Positions 11,993 to 24,337 of a DNA stretch of 64,000 nucleotides are shown here, piece after piece. The position numbers and the translations under genes were made by a program. Source of the DNA: Conoideocrella luteorostrata (Eukaryota; Ascomycota; Sordariomycetes; Hypocreales; Clavicipitaceae); the NCBI GenBank assembly GCA_032433595.1, contig JASWJB010000166.1, forward strand, positions 1 to 64,000, given 5' to 3'. Position 1 is the stretch's first letter. Each line of letters begins with the position of its first letter. The notes below the pieces were generated by a model. That model did no database searches. It was given only the letters and a program-made list of their open reading frames with translations, and was not told the DNA's origin.

Positions 11993-12611
11993 GACTGTGG
12001 ATTGACAGGTGGGTGGTATCGTGGTTCTGTGGTTGTTCGGATGTTGAAACACACACAGAGCGCTTGCAATAGAAGAAAAGAATGGACTTTATATTGCAAA
12101 TTTAAGAACACTCGACAATAAGAGCTCCTTTTATGCCTCATTCCCCCCTTTGCTTCGATAAATGCGCAATTGTATTTCCCAGGACTGTCTGCATGTATTC
12201 CGACGCAGGTGCAGGTCAATCACGAATACGAATACGATGTTCCACCCTGGTCCAGGCCAGCAAGCCGTGCATAACCTGCAGTTCTATTGTCGTGTCTCTC
12301 GGCAAGCAATCAGGATTAAGAATTTGCCCAAGTCTGTGGCTTAGGTGCTATCTAGTTTTTTCCAGTCGCATTATTGGTTGTAAGGTGCAGCTGGAGCTTG
12401 CGTGTATCGTGCATTCGGCAGGTCTTCCTACTGAATATGGACATAACGATCTTCAAATAAGAAAATTTGACAGACATTACGTCACAGCTCGGTTTTAACA
12501 TGGGTATAGGGAAATAAGTCTAGACATTGAAGTGTTTTCATTTAGCTGGTTCATAAAACTACTTGAAATATATATTTACATACATACATGCTATGCCGAC
12601 GGTTTTGGTAG
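11993..12611. other. Spacer: ERG6 promoter and CPY 3' region
   Basis: No coding sequence is supported. It must contain the ERG6 promoter and 5' UTR, and the downstream sequence of the carboxypeptidase gene, including an AT-rich TATATATTTACATACATACATG stretch near 12570. Confidence 0.6.
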
Positions 12612-14121
12612 CTACTTGGACCACTCCCCCTTCACCCACCGATTGACGAAATCCAAGGCACCCTCAGGCTGATCATAGGGAACCATATGCCCCGCCTGGA
12701 AGACACGAAGGAAGGCAAGGCCATTGGCGTGTTTCATGGAACCGTAAGTCTTGCCCGACCCAGCCTCGAGGTCGATGCTCTTGGCATTGTTGAAGGCATC
12801 GTGGCCGGGCCACTCCAGCGCATTCGTCCAAGCCTGGTTGCCGACCCAGTTGCAAATGTAGTCGCAGTCACCGGCGTAAATGAGAACAGGGATCTGGGCC
12901 AAGAGACCAGGGACAGAGTTCTGGATGGGCAGGAACCAATCACCAGCTTGTCTAAAGGCACCGTTGATCTGACCGTTGCAGCTTTCAAAACTTTGCACTT
13001 CGACGCCGAGAGCCTTCAAAACTTCTTTCTTGTTCAACCAGTCCTGGATCCAGTTTAATTCCTCGTAGCAGAGACCTCCTCCAACGCATTTCTTGCGGAT
13101 ATCGTAAACATTCAGGCCAGTTTCCTGGAAAGAACCGAGCATGGGCCCATCGCATTGGTTGCTGGCACTGGAACAGGAGCTCTCGTCGCCGTCATAGCAG
13201 GCTTTGATACTGCTCTGGCATTGAGGAAGAGCAGCCTTCATGGATTGACAGGTACGTTGATCAAGGACTGCCGGCTGTCCACCCTGGCCGCAGCCCATGG
13301 GCTCGTATGCGGCATACTGGGTATAGGCATCGGTGAGGCCGTTACCAATCAAAGCACTCTTGAGGTTAATATTGCGTTCCTTGTGAGACAGAATCTCCGC
13401 GGCAAAGATGGGGATATAATGACCGGCGTATGACTCGCCAGAGATATGGAAGTCTTGTTTGGCGTACTCGGGGAACTGCTCAAAGAACAGAGTCATGAGT
13501 GCATAGACGTCCTTGGCGGCAGCGGCGGTTGTTGACACGGGGCTGTTGCTGTATGAGAAGCCCGTGTTTACAGGCTGGTCAAGGAATATGACGGAAGCGT
13601 TGCTGTTCCAAGAAAACTCGTTGCGAACCAAGTTGCCCGTTTTGTCGATATGAGAAGGCCCCAACTCCATGAAGAGACCGGTCATGGAGGAGCATCCAGG
13701 GCCACCAGTCAGCCACAAGAAAACGGGATCATTCTTGGGGTCATTGCGAGACTCAAAGAACCCTGACTCAAGTTAGCTAACTATTTAAAACGTCAAGAAA
13801 AGGGTAGAGACGAAGTTGATTTGACTCACAGTAAAAAAGATGCTTGTCTGTTGAGTTGTCGTCCAGGTAGCCACTATACTGCTTGACTGTGTCAACCCGG
13901 AGGCTGGAAGGGTCAACCTTGTTGGCACGAAGGGCATAGTTTTCAAGTTGGCCACCGAATCCTTTGGAGGTTTTTACATCAGCACCTTGGATTACGTGGT
14001 TCCAGTCACTGTCAGGCTTGCGGAAAGATTGTCTGAGCGGTGGGGAGGCATTGCCAGCTGGACTGGGCAAAGCTGCCGCGACAGAGACGAGCCCCAAAAA
14101 GAAGGTAGATGAAAACCGCAT
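12612..14121 (-). CDS. Serine carboxypeptidase, carboxypeptidase Y type (S10)
   Basis: Two exons: 14121-13830 and 13762-12612, giving 480 residues, with a 67-nt GTGAGT...CAG intron that recreates [14 protein letters not shown] hydrophobic N-terminus ([19 protein letters not shown]) is a signal peptide. The peptidase S10 fold has [10 protein letters not shown] forming the oxyanion hole. The nucleophile is Ser208 in GESYAG, with probable catalytic Asp398 (GDCDYICNW) and His456 ([10 protein letters not shown]). Many cysteines match the CPY disulfide set (for example CVGGGLCYE). The propeptide region is shorter than that of S. cerevisiae CPY. It removes C-terminal residues from peptides in the vacuole, or possibly outside the cell. 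Confidence 0.95.
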
Positions 14122-16238
14122 CTTGACGGATAACTAATGGGGGGCCTAATTTTGGTAATGATGGTAATTTAGGACTAGCCTGAAGGAATGCAAAAGTAAC
14201 ACCGCAGATATGTAGAAAAGAGCAGCCCTTTTAAATATAATTGGCGGTGATCACGGACCTGCATAAAGAGATTGGCAAAAGGTCTGAACTCATGCTTCCC
14301 GAACCGAATACAGCCGGCGGCTCACGGCGGGCTTACGCATAAATGCTCCATGACTTCCAATGCTGGGATGATGATATGTGGAACTGCTTAAGTTCTACGA
14401 GCTAGGGATTTGCCATTGATAGGTCTGGAGAGGAAGGTGAGAAATGTCGATCACGGTGCTAACGGGGCTGTTGTCGCGGTGTGCTCTTACAAACTAGGAA
14501 GACGGCGTTTGTGTATCTCGCCAAGGACATGGGACATCCGAAAACAAACAAGAAGGCGTATATCTAGGTGCAGACAGTTTGCTGCCTAGAATTTGATACC
14601 CGAAGCCTTGGGGTAATGGGCGAATCTTCGCATCTGTACAACATTTGCTGTAACGCGCAGCATCACAGGGACGACACGGCATGACACGGCATGACACGAT
14701 AGTTAGACTGAGGCTCGGATCCGACCATATGGGTCGGGGGGCTCTCGGATACTCTTGCACTGCACAGCAGTCGGTTACTATAACGCCCCTTGCCATGCAT
14801 GTGCCTGTGTGGCTGCAAAAGTGCAAGCTCAGGGCGCTGATCTCGCTGAAACGTGGGGCACAATGGATACAATGGATGAGTACTCCGTAGCATTAGCGCG
14901 AATCCACGAATCCAGGCAGCCAGGCATTGACCATTGCCCAAGCACAGCGCCGCCTCCCTGTATTTATTCCTCAGCATCCATATCTATGCACAATGCGCGC
15001 CTTGCCGCAACGGCACGCCAAACGCTTCAGAGGATGCTAAACTCTTTCCACGGCAACTGAAGCACGGGACGCTGTGTGAAGCACCGAGCAAACATTATGA
15101 TAGGATTGCGGCCATTCAAATCGCGCATAGCCAATACCGTCTGAATTTTGCTACCGTGTCGCCACAAACACAGTGGTCAATTGCCGAGGCGTACGGTGAC
15201 AGTGCATCAATATTGACGCCACTCAATGCAGCCACTCCATGCAGCTTGTGGAGAGCCGGGGAAGTGCAGACGCCACCGCACCTGCCTGAACTGGTAGGGG
15301 AGCTTTGTTCCCCCAAGGCTACCTTTGCGATCAGCTCCCAAAAATGACGTTGTCTCCTCTACCAGTGTTTCAAGTTCGATCTACTGTGTTCCCAGGCGGA
15401 AGACGTTGGCTGATCTGCCCGAACGAGGAGAGAGCCGGACAATGCGCAGTACCCTGGATACGAATACAAGGCAAGCTGGGCCGACCTTGGCTAATTGTCG
15501 GACCGCTAAGTCCTCCGGAGACACCTTTACGCAGCCAATGTCGCCGATGTTGTGGCACTTAATGAAGCATCCCGCCATTGGATAGTCGCTACACCCGGCC
15601 ATAAGACTGTATTTTCTATATCACTTCGCTTCGTTGCCATATCCGGGTTCTCGGCATCGCCTCTGGATAGTCAGACATACTATCGAGAAAATGTAACGCG
15701 GAAATTTACAGAGCCAATGAGCTCCGAAGCTCGCAGTTTCAAAGCGCCGCGGGTGCCTGGCGAGCCATGTCTGATTCATTCGATGGAAAACTTGACGGAT
15801 ATACGTCCAGATAGGACCGGACCTTAACGTGCCCCTTTCGGCAGGCGGAAATCGGTTCAACGGCACAGTGATGTATCCTAACCGTCTGCCGGCTTGTTGG
15901 CGATGCAATGCTGGCTTTACAAAGTGGGGGCGTCTAGTCAAGCCATCTTATGTCTGGCGTCTACGGGTAGTTGCTCTGTAGCTGCAAACTAATAGTAGAC
16001 TTCAATAGACGCTGATACTCAGAAATCGCCAATTGACCTTGGCCAAGAGCCTGGTACGAAAATTTGCAGGATAGGCGGGTTTTCTTGTTCTTTTTGTTTC
16101 TCCCGCCTTATAATATCACTAACATTTATGCACAGGACTGAAGACATGGAAAAAAGTAAAAATCTTTGGTATTATTGTTGAATCAAATGCTTCGCTATCA
16201 TGTTGAAATTACTAGTCTCATGTTGAAATTATTGAGAT
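14122..16238. other. 2.1-kb spacer upstream of CPY
   Basis: No supported gene. It holds the CPY promoter and one TACTCCGTA copy (14881-14889). Overlapping open frames on both strands around 14.9-15.9 kb lack motifs and intron structure. Confidence 0.55.
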
Positions 16239-17960
16239 TTATTGAGTATCATCAGGGTTCGGGGTATGATTGTTCTTCCCCAACGGCCGGGTATAGAAAT
16301 AGCTTCTCTCCCAACCGTCAATGTCGTCCACGACCGTTTCCTTTAAAAGCTCGTACCTGCCGATCTTTGGAAGAATAACGGCCCAGATCAGCCAGTAGAC
16401 ACCTCCAGCGAAAAGAACACCGAAGCCGACGACACAGTGAATCCAGTACGGAAGACTTTCGTACACGCTCTGGCCATCTTCAGGAGGTACAAACGGAGCC
16501 ACGACGAGATAAATATTGCTGAGGAGGAAGAAGATGGCAACGGGAAGAGATGCCTTGAGAGGAGGGTACCAGTTTCGCTCCTGGCGATTACGGTACAGAT
16601 GGATCAATGCGCCCGCAACGAAGACGTTGATGATGGCGAGTGGGTAGGAGATGAGGTTGAGCACAAAATTGTAAGCGTCGCCAGACGGGGGAGCAATGAC
16701 CGTGATGGCTGTGACCAGCCAGTGCTCGAAGAGACCAGCCAAAGGAGCATTGAATGGGCGGTTGCTTGCGAAGAAGCGAGAGAAGGGGAGCACGCCCTCT
16801 CGACCAAGTTCCTGAACCAATCGTCCCTGGGAAAAGATGACACTCAGGACGTTGCCGAAAGCAGAAAGAGCCACAAAAACCGACAGGGCGCGCTCGGCAG
16901 ACTCTCCAAACATGTTTCGGAATAGAGAGGCAGCCACCAGTCTTTTGGACTCGAGCATCTCCTGCTTGGAAACACCAGCAAAGTATGCAACATTTGCAAG
17001 CATGTACAAGACGGAAATGGTGCCGATGGCCAGGGGAGCGGCAAACTTGAGCGTTCGAGCAGGATTCTTGGTCTCGCTAAGCGCATAGTTGGCGTTGCTG
17101 TAACCGACATAGCTCCAGATAACGTTATACAGTGCGGTAACGATGCCGTAAGCGCTGCCAGTGGTGCCTTCAAACGGCTTGGAGAAGGAGTTGTTTTCGC
17201 GGACCTTCTTCAGGTTCACCAACGGCGAAATGATGATGATAAGAATAACGATGATCTTGATGATACCCAAGACGTTCTGCAGACGAATTCCCCATTTCAA
17301 TGCGGTGCCGTGGATCAAAAAAGCACTCGTTATACACGCCAGCGCGATACCTCGCTGGTTCCATCTCGTCACCTCGACTTGGGCCGCATGCAGAATATAT
17401 TCTCCGAAAATGACTGAATTACCGGCCGCCCATCCCAAAAGGATGACGTAGCCGGTGTACAGGCAGGTCGTGAGAAACTTGGGCTTGCGGTATACGAATT
17501 CAAGATAGTTCTTCTCTCCGCCATTACGGGGCAGTCCGGTTCCTAGCTCCATATACACGGCTGTTCCAGCGGCGGCGATGAACATACCCACAAGCCAGAT
17601 CATGAGTGAAAGGCCTGGTGATCCGCATTGTGCGAGGATGGTGGCGGGAGTGGCGAAGATACCGGTGCCGATGATGCGGTTGAAGATGAGAAGAGAAGCG
17701 GACGGGATGCCGATCTGGCGCTTGTTTTCGCGAGCGATTTCGAGTTGGCCTAGCCATGTTAGCCGCCATATTCTGACTGGTCAAATGTCGAGATATAAAT
17801 GATGGAGGACGGTTGGTCGCGTTCGGGAAATAGGAAGAGGTTGGGCAAGGAGCAACATACCATCCGCAGTATCGTGGTGTCCTGAGCCAGAGTCACTGGC
17901 ATTGACTTTAACATTATCATCGGCCTTGGAGCCACGCATGCCACCTAAAAATCGATCCAT
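16239..17960 (-). CDS. Amino acid permease of the LAT/MUP1 (methionine permease) type
   Basis: Two exons: 17960-17861 and 17749-16239, giving 536 residues, with a 111-nt GTATGT...TAG intron. Exon 1 encodes a hydrophilic cytosolic N-terminus. Splicing yields ADGQLEIARENKRQIG and then the first TM with the substrate-binding IIGTGIFATPATI motif of APC transporters. About 12 TM segments follow, with the YVGYSNANYALSE segment of TM6 and ARTLKFAAPLAIG typical of fungal MUP1/LAT transporters. It probably takes up methionine or another neutral amino acid at the plasma membrane; in yeast such permeases are controlled by amino acid supply and endocytosis. Confidence 0.92.
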
Positions 17961-20078
17961 TGTTGCCAGCCAGTCAACACCTTCGAGAATAGCTATTGGA
18001 ACAACAACTGGAAAGCAACAGCACAAACCCCAACTGAAAGGAACACAACCTAAAACACAGGAACCAAGCACAGAAATGAGGAAGAGTCGTTGCCAGTAGA
18101 GAAACAGCTCCAGATCTATTTAAACGAAATCTCTTTGCCCACCCGTTCCAAACCCGAGAGTCAGGTCCCGTCCACGTCGGTCCCAGTCAAGCACCTCATC
18201 TCACACTCTTGACCACTATGCGTGTGAACGAGTGGACCCCTAGAGCGGGCGCCATCACGCTAGAAATCCACCAGAAGAGGAGCAAAAGAGCGATTTTGCT
18301 CTACCTTGTGGTGCTTCTTGGCGGGTCTAGTGAAATGGTGCCATCGCACCCCTTGGTTGACGTTTTTTTTTTCTTGTTGGAGAGCAAAAGACTCATCCTG
18401 TCTTTGTCTGGCGCAAAGAAAGAGAAGTCAGCAACCCAATGCTATGCGGCGAAAAATACAAGTTCTAGCCTTCAATCTCGGCATATCATACTGTATTAGG
18501 CGATCAGGCCCTCATTTTCCACAACATGGTCCAGCAAGGGCCGTATCTACAAGTAACTCGAAAAGTGTGCTATTTTTTTCCGGCACTAAGCCCCGATGAC
18601 GCGATCTCTAACCGGCCCATTTAGGCAATCCCTCACAGGACCGAAGGTCCAATCACGCCTTGCGACGCTGCAAATTTAGTTCTCTCCCAACTTTAAGTTA
18701 AGAGCTAGCAAAATTCGCCGTCTTTCGTCGAAGACACTTTTATTAGTAGCATGCTCGTAGAACATTCCATGACACCTTCTCTTTATTTTGGCATAGTCGC
18801 GCGATTTGTATGTGCACATGTACTACAGCATGAGGTAATATGTTTTTGCATGGCAGCTGGTACCGTGTGAACAGGCGGAGCAGCTCAGGAAGCCTGACAC
18901 AGAATTAATGATACAATTCTTCAGAATTTGATTCACCTAATGCACTATTGAGTAGAAACAGTCACAGAAGCCGAAGGCTGGTACACAAGGGATCAAGCAT
19001 TTTATTTTGGTTGCTCTTCAGAGTACTCCGTAGTTACGGAGGCGTTTAGGAAACCGAATGGATGCCAAAAACTTATTGCCTCCCACTGCAGATGCAAAGT
19101 ACTAATCGGACATACGTAGCAGCCCTCGCCCCCCTCTCCCTCCGGGGCCCTGGGGGATAGAAATGGGGACTGGTTAGTTATGCGGGTGTGGTTTTATGGG
19201 TAATTTTCTGTGGAGTGTAGACTATGGGCAATGAACCGCAGACGACGCACGGCGGATAGAGATGTCGAACGATGAATGGTTACATTAGACTTCGAACCCT
19301 GCCTGGGCAAAGCACTTGCGTTTTAACATTGTGAGCGCTTCTATTGACATTGTTGATGCTACGATACAGTAGTCGTAATGTTGACGGTCCACTCGTAGCC
19401 GAACGGCGCGGAATAACGCATTCATATTGACCTAATGCCGCCATTTCTTGCCCGTTAGCCAAAATGATTCATGCTGGCAGTAGTGACCCCGTTTGCCTTC
19501 CCGTGGTCTGCTCTTAAACCATGGCGTCATATATTACTAAGAGTCTCGGCCCATCATCGACTTGTCAAGTCGAGACTATTGGCATTATCACGCAATTCTG
19601 CTTTCCGCATCGTATACAATCACAAGTCGCGTATTCTTTCATAGATCATGTTGTTGGGAAAGCCAAGTTTGAATGAATAAGTGGCTGTAGCCGCATTGAT
19701 CCAAATTAGTATCTACCTCATCATCCACCAGTCTATATATGTATTTATCGTTCATTCATAAGGAGTGTGGCGTGAAGGAGTGTCATACGATCATGTGATC
19801 TTGATTGTTTCCAAATCCGAAATATCCCATTATTACTCGCCAAACCAAATTAGCTGCAGGGTGTAACTGTAGCAGCGCCGGATAACTGAGAAAGAGAAAA
19901 ATTGCCCAAATATAAATTATGTAATGCGCCGTGCAGTATGCGAACAAGAAATGATGGAAAAGATACCAAAATTGTATCTGTCCTTTTGCTCACAAGTCAA
20001 AGCCAGTGTACATGAATCATTGTCCATGATTCTTCAAATGCTGGGCCATCCACTAGTAAAGTTCGCAGGGTTTGTCTT
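17961..20078. other. 2.1-kb spacer
   Basis: No supported gene. It contains the permease promoter and the 3' region of the secreted-protein gene. One TACTCCGTA copy lies at 19024-19032, followed by a near copy in inverse orientation. Confidence 0.55.
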
Positions 20079-20636
20079 CTAAGCAACAGCCCGCATAGAC
20101 TCAATAGTGACAGGAGCATCGATGTGGTTGCAAGTAATGGTACGAGAAGAGTAAATCTGGCCCATCTTCCACTCCGGGTTCTTCCACGTATCATCCTTGC
20201 AATCCAAAGTGAGGTTGGCACCACCCTCGGCCCAGAAGCGGCTACCCTCCTGGGGGCAAGCCCAAGTCTGGTTAATCTTGACTTGATTCTGAGGACGCGA
20301 GAAGGTGAAAGTGGCTTCCGAGTTGGAACCCGCTGGCTGTGTGCAGTTGTAGATGAAGTTGCCGTAGAAGAAGTCGGAGAGCTGGCTAGATGAAGCCTCA
20401 CAGCGGGCCGTAAAATCGACCGAGGGATTCTCCAGAGTGAAGTTGACGTAGCCCCAAGCGTTTTGGTGAGCTGGCGTGGTGAAGATGTATGAGGCGTGGA
20501 AATCAAAGTCCTTGACGGTCCATTGCTTGGTATGCAGCGCCTTTTGGGTGCAAGTTTGTTCGTTGCGGAGAACCATACTGGAAGGGGCAGCGGCGGCGGC
20601 GCCGGCCAAGAGAAGTGCGGAGGCAGAGACACGCAT
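20079..20636 (-). CDS. Small secreted six-cysteine protein
   Basis: Single exon, 185 residues from ATG 20636. An upstream in-frame extension exists, but this ATG begins a clear signal peptide (MRVSASALLLAGAAAAAP). The mature part has six cysteines (first at residue 29), enough for three disulfides, several N-glycosylation sequons (for example NFT, NQT, NLT) and a beta-rich pattern of alternating hydrophobic and aromatic residues. Its size, cysteine number and fold-like pattern recall the AA1-like (Alt a 1) group of fungal secreted proteins, but no diagnostic motif lets me confirm this. It could be a cell-surface or effector-like protein. Confidence 0.8.
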   Translation of the reverse strand: MRVSASALLLAGAAAAAPSSMVLRNEQTCTQKALHTKQWTVKDFDFHASYIFTTPAHQNAWGYVNFTLENPSVDFTARCEASSSQLSDFFYGNFIYNCTQPAGSNSEATFTFSRPQNQVKINQTWACPQEGSRFWAEGGANLTLDCKDDTWKNPEWKMGQIYSSRTITCNHIDAPVTIESMRAVA

Positions 20637-23578
20637 ACTGATGGTGTTTGTGTAATTGAGAAGAGGAAGCAAATTGTTGATGGAGGGAGGTGAAGTCTTT
20701 TCAGAACACAAGTGATTTGATGAAATGTGTTTGCTTGCTTTGCTTGCTTGCAAGGCGTGATGTAATGTTGTGTGGTGTGATGAGGATGTCTCTGGATCTG
20801 TTATACCAACGGGAAGGGGGATTCAAGCATACTTATAGTCGCGGCAAGAACATGTCCTCGTTGTGAGAGGCAAGAGATGGTCTGTTGCCAATACCCAAAA
20901 ATACATGCTCCGTACTCCGTACATGTACTATAATGCCACAGCCTCGCATTTTCTTCCTCGCTCTTGCCAGATTAGGTTGAGTCGTCGGCTGGGCTAGTTG
21001 GATCCATGTCTTGTTGCATTCTATAGCCATTGCGATGGGATCCGCACTTCTACGGTCTTTGACGGTATGTGATGATCACGGACGTAAAAAGATTGGAGAC
21101 GTTGGAGACTGCAGTAGGGTCGAGAGGATTTCCTGAGGGTTTCCCGAGGGTTTCTGACGTCCGCCAAGCCAATGACGTAGCACTAATGTCGTATTTTCCG
21201 AGTCCGGGGCAGTACCAGGGAGAGCTAGGCAGCGCTAGGCAGAGAGGAGGCTGGCGTAGTTTTTGGGGGCAGCTGCGCTGTTCGACGTTGGAGGACGCTT
21301 AGAGGGGCTCTGGCACAGCCTGTAGTTAGTCTTTAGAGCGAAAGAGGCGAAGAGGGCCGCCATCTTGCGCGATCTAGGCTCTGGAATACAGGGGTCCTGT
21401 CAGAGGGTGCGGTGGCGAGTGGTCTGGGACTGCCTGGTCTCGCATCGGTGATTAGCCAATGGAGCCCTCCCGCACCGGAAGACCCTGCAAATCCGTTGTC
21501 GAGTGCCGGGGCTGGTGAGCTTTCTGCCGTTCACCATCCAAAAATGCGGTGCCCATGGCACTACCTATAATATGGATGCATTACTAGCTGTATCTAGAGT
21601 AATATGTTGATATTATGATTTTTCCTCCGCTGAGCCAAAATAAAAACATTAACATTTTTTCGTCGAGGCAGCTGATCAGACCAACTCCCGGCTCCCCTCA
21701 TCATTATGATTTTCTGTAACAAAACATGTACACTCCCATGTATGTATTGGAATCCAGGCAAGGGCGTTAGGCAGAAGCAATAGGGGGACGACGCAGAAAA
21801 GACAAAGACGCTACGTTACAGCATTGTGCTCGCTTGCTATCAATATAGTTCTACTCCGTACTTACAGAAAGGAGTACTAATGCCAGCTCATGAATCACCC
21901 AATCACCCAACCCGGGCGACCAACCTTCGCATACTCCGTAGGGGCTAGCGTATTGCACTGTAAGCTGCCGTGCGCGGGTCCAAGAAGAGCGGAGGCTGGC
22001 TGGGTGAGATTCAACGCACGGGGCAAAGCTATCATGTTTATTTTCATCAATGCCTGATCGACTTTGCCTGTGTCCGTCATCAAGCTAAAGAGGCCTCGCT
22101 CGGGCTAGGTCTGTTCATCAAGGCCCGAGTGAAAGCACACCTTGTGTTGAGGTTGGCGGCTAATGATCGACGCACACCCATCAGGGACATCTCGTATTCT
22201 CCAAGCTATCATCCGACCATCCGACCAGCCAACCTGCCAGCCATCAGCTACATCGTATTGTACGATGTTGTATAAGCGTCATTGTCACTGACAAGCAACC
22301 TCATAATTGACCCGTGATCCGGAACAGGCATGGCGAGCCGCTTACGAATTGGATTACTTGCGAGTGAGCCACATCAGGCAATGGCAACCTTGTGTGCTTG
22401 TGTTCTCTTTGTGTACGACAGCGTTTCCTAGCTGCAAGATGCTGTCGTTTAGTGAGCCGCTCGCAGTCGTGGCGACAGGATTATCCTAGCACCCGCATAC
22501 ATGTGCGCATGAAGAACGGCATCTAGAACCAGCGGAGTACGATGAAAAAGCGACTCTACGGCCTCGCCTGCATTTTCTAGCAGGACACCTGCATCAACCC
22601 CTCCCACAAACCCCCAGTGCCTGTTTATGATTCGACAGCGTAGCACGCACGGGCAGCAGCAAACACCGCCCGCTTTCTAAACTTTTCTTCCTCTTGTCTT
22701 TCCGCCTCTGGTACGTTTGCATCAAGACACACACGAACGGACAAACCGCCGTGGAGCGTTGATGGTTCCACCAGCTGTGCACGTAAAACTGTATTTTCGG
22801 CATGAAAATGGGTCTTCCCCAGTTATGAAAGGCTGTTCCGTCGCCAAGACGGACATCTTTCGATGCTTTATTATTCTGTGTCTGGTTCCCTACCTGTCCG
22901 GGCGGAAGCGCAGCCGTTGAGGCCGCTTAATGGGTCATCAATGTCTTCTTCCTGCAAAGCAAGGAGTTTTGGGTGGAGCCATGTTAACGTTTCCCAGAGG
23001 TAAGATGGAGTTAGCATGGGCCAAAAAAAGAATGCTGATGTGAACAACCATACTTGAAGTAGCAAGCGACCCGGGCCCTCGCTTGTTTTGGCAGCCGACT
23101 TACTGCAGACGTAGGAAGTGCCCAGCAGGCGCTCCAGCGTCATAGTTCAAGACACTTCTCCTTCGTCGTAGGCGCGATCCAGTGTCTGCGATGTGTGTTA
23201 TTTCCCAAATCCCACCGTTGAGGTCTTGGTCCTCAGGGTTGTCTCAGTGGAGCCGCCGTCTGTGTTCATCATCCAAAGCCGGTCGCGAAAGTCGAGAGCC
23301 TTTACTGCGACAGGGCTCAATGCAAATAGCCGGCGGTGCTGATAGGCTAGACCTATGATACTATAATATGCGAATTCAAGCTACTTTTTGCCTCGGGTTC
23401 TACGACTCCGTGATGTCGGCCGAATTGCGCTGCGCGACAGTGTGTTGACGACGTGGTACATGAAGAGACTAGTTGGCAACAGCGCAGCATTGAGACACCA
23501 TTTCATTATTTTGGGTCTCTAAGCGGGATGGAGGGCATCGTGATGAAGGTTGATGCAACCCTTTTTGTTTTTCTTATT

Positions 23579-23618
<40 letters not shown>

Positions 23619-24337
23619 TTTGGGGGGGGGGGAGTTTGTTTTTGATTGTTTTTGTGTTTTTTTTTTCGAAAGAAAAAGAAAGAGAAAAGAAAAGAAAACC
23701 AGGCTGCGTGTCGAAAGATTGTGCGTCATAGATGTTGCATCCACCGAGCACCACAGTCTGACGTGGAACTACGTTGTGCGCCGTGACAATTGTTTCCATC
23801 AGTTTCATCTGTCTTGAGAATAGTTTATTGAGGCATTTGAGGTATACAGTAGAGAGCACCCTTGGCTCTATGGGATTATTTACTGTCCGCAAACTGTTGC
23901 CGCGTCCCACTTTCGCCTCTCGAGCACCACCTGTAGCTACAGTGCTGCAACTACTCCGAAGCTGAACTTCGTCCAAGCTCAAATACTGGTGCTGAGCGGC
24001 CCTTTTGTTAGAATATATGATTTTTCATCAGCCATTTTGCTTCTTCATCATATCTGCATGACCTTGTAGTTAACATATTTCACACTTCGCATATCATGTC
24101 CGTGCCTGCTTTGTCATACGCGCATCGGCCACTCATGCGGCAGGACCGACCAACAGCATGATCGTCGTCTCCCCCGCAGAGCCGAGTGCTTAATGGATAA
24201 ACATCATGAGATTATAGACGTGACAAGCCTCCATTCTTATCATAGGAGTTTCAATTACGTGCTCGATTTTACAGATTTCTGCAATTTGTCTCATCATTTC
24301 TGCTATCTCTACACTCTCTAGCCATCTCCGTAGCATC
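20637..24337. other. 3.7-kb gene-poor spacer
   Basis: No supported gene on either strand. It carries three TACTCCGTA copies (20913, 21852, 21932) and a compound microsatellite near 23.58-23.70 kb. Open frames here (for example 23506-23982 minus) owe their length to the simple repeat. Confidence 0.55.
23577..23700. repeat. Compound microsatellite (TC)n(TG)n(G)n plus A/G-rich tract
   Basis: A TC run is followed by a TG run, a run of about 11 G, a T-rich stretch and then a GAAAA-type purine tract. A typical slippage-prone locus in non-coding DNA. Confidence 0.9.

Noticed and set aside
23506..23982. 158-residue minus-strand frame over the TC/TG microsatellite
   Set aside because: Its length is produced by simple repeats (RE and TH runs).
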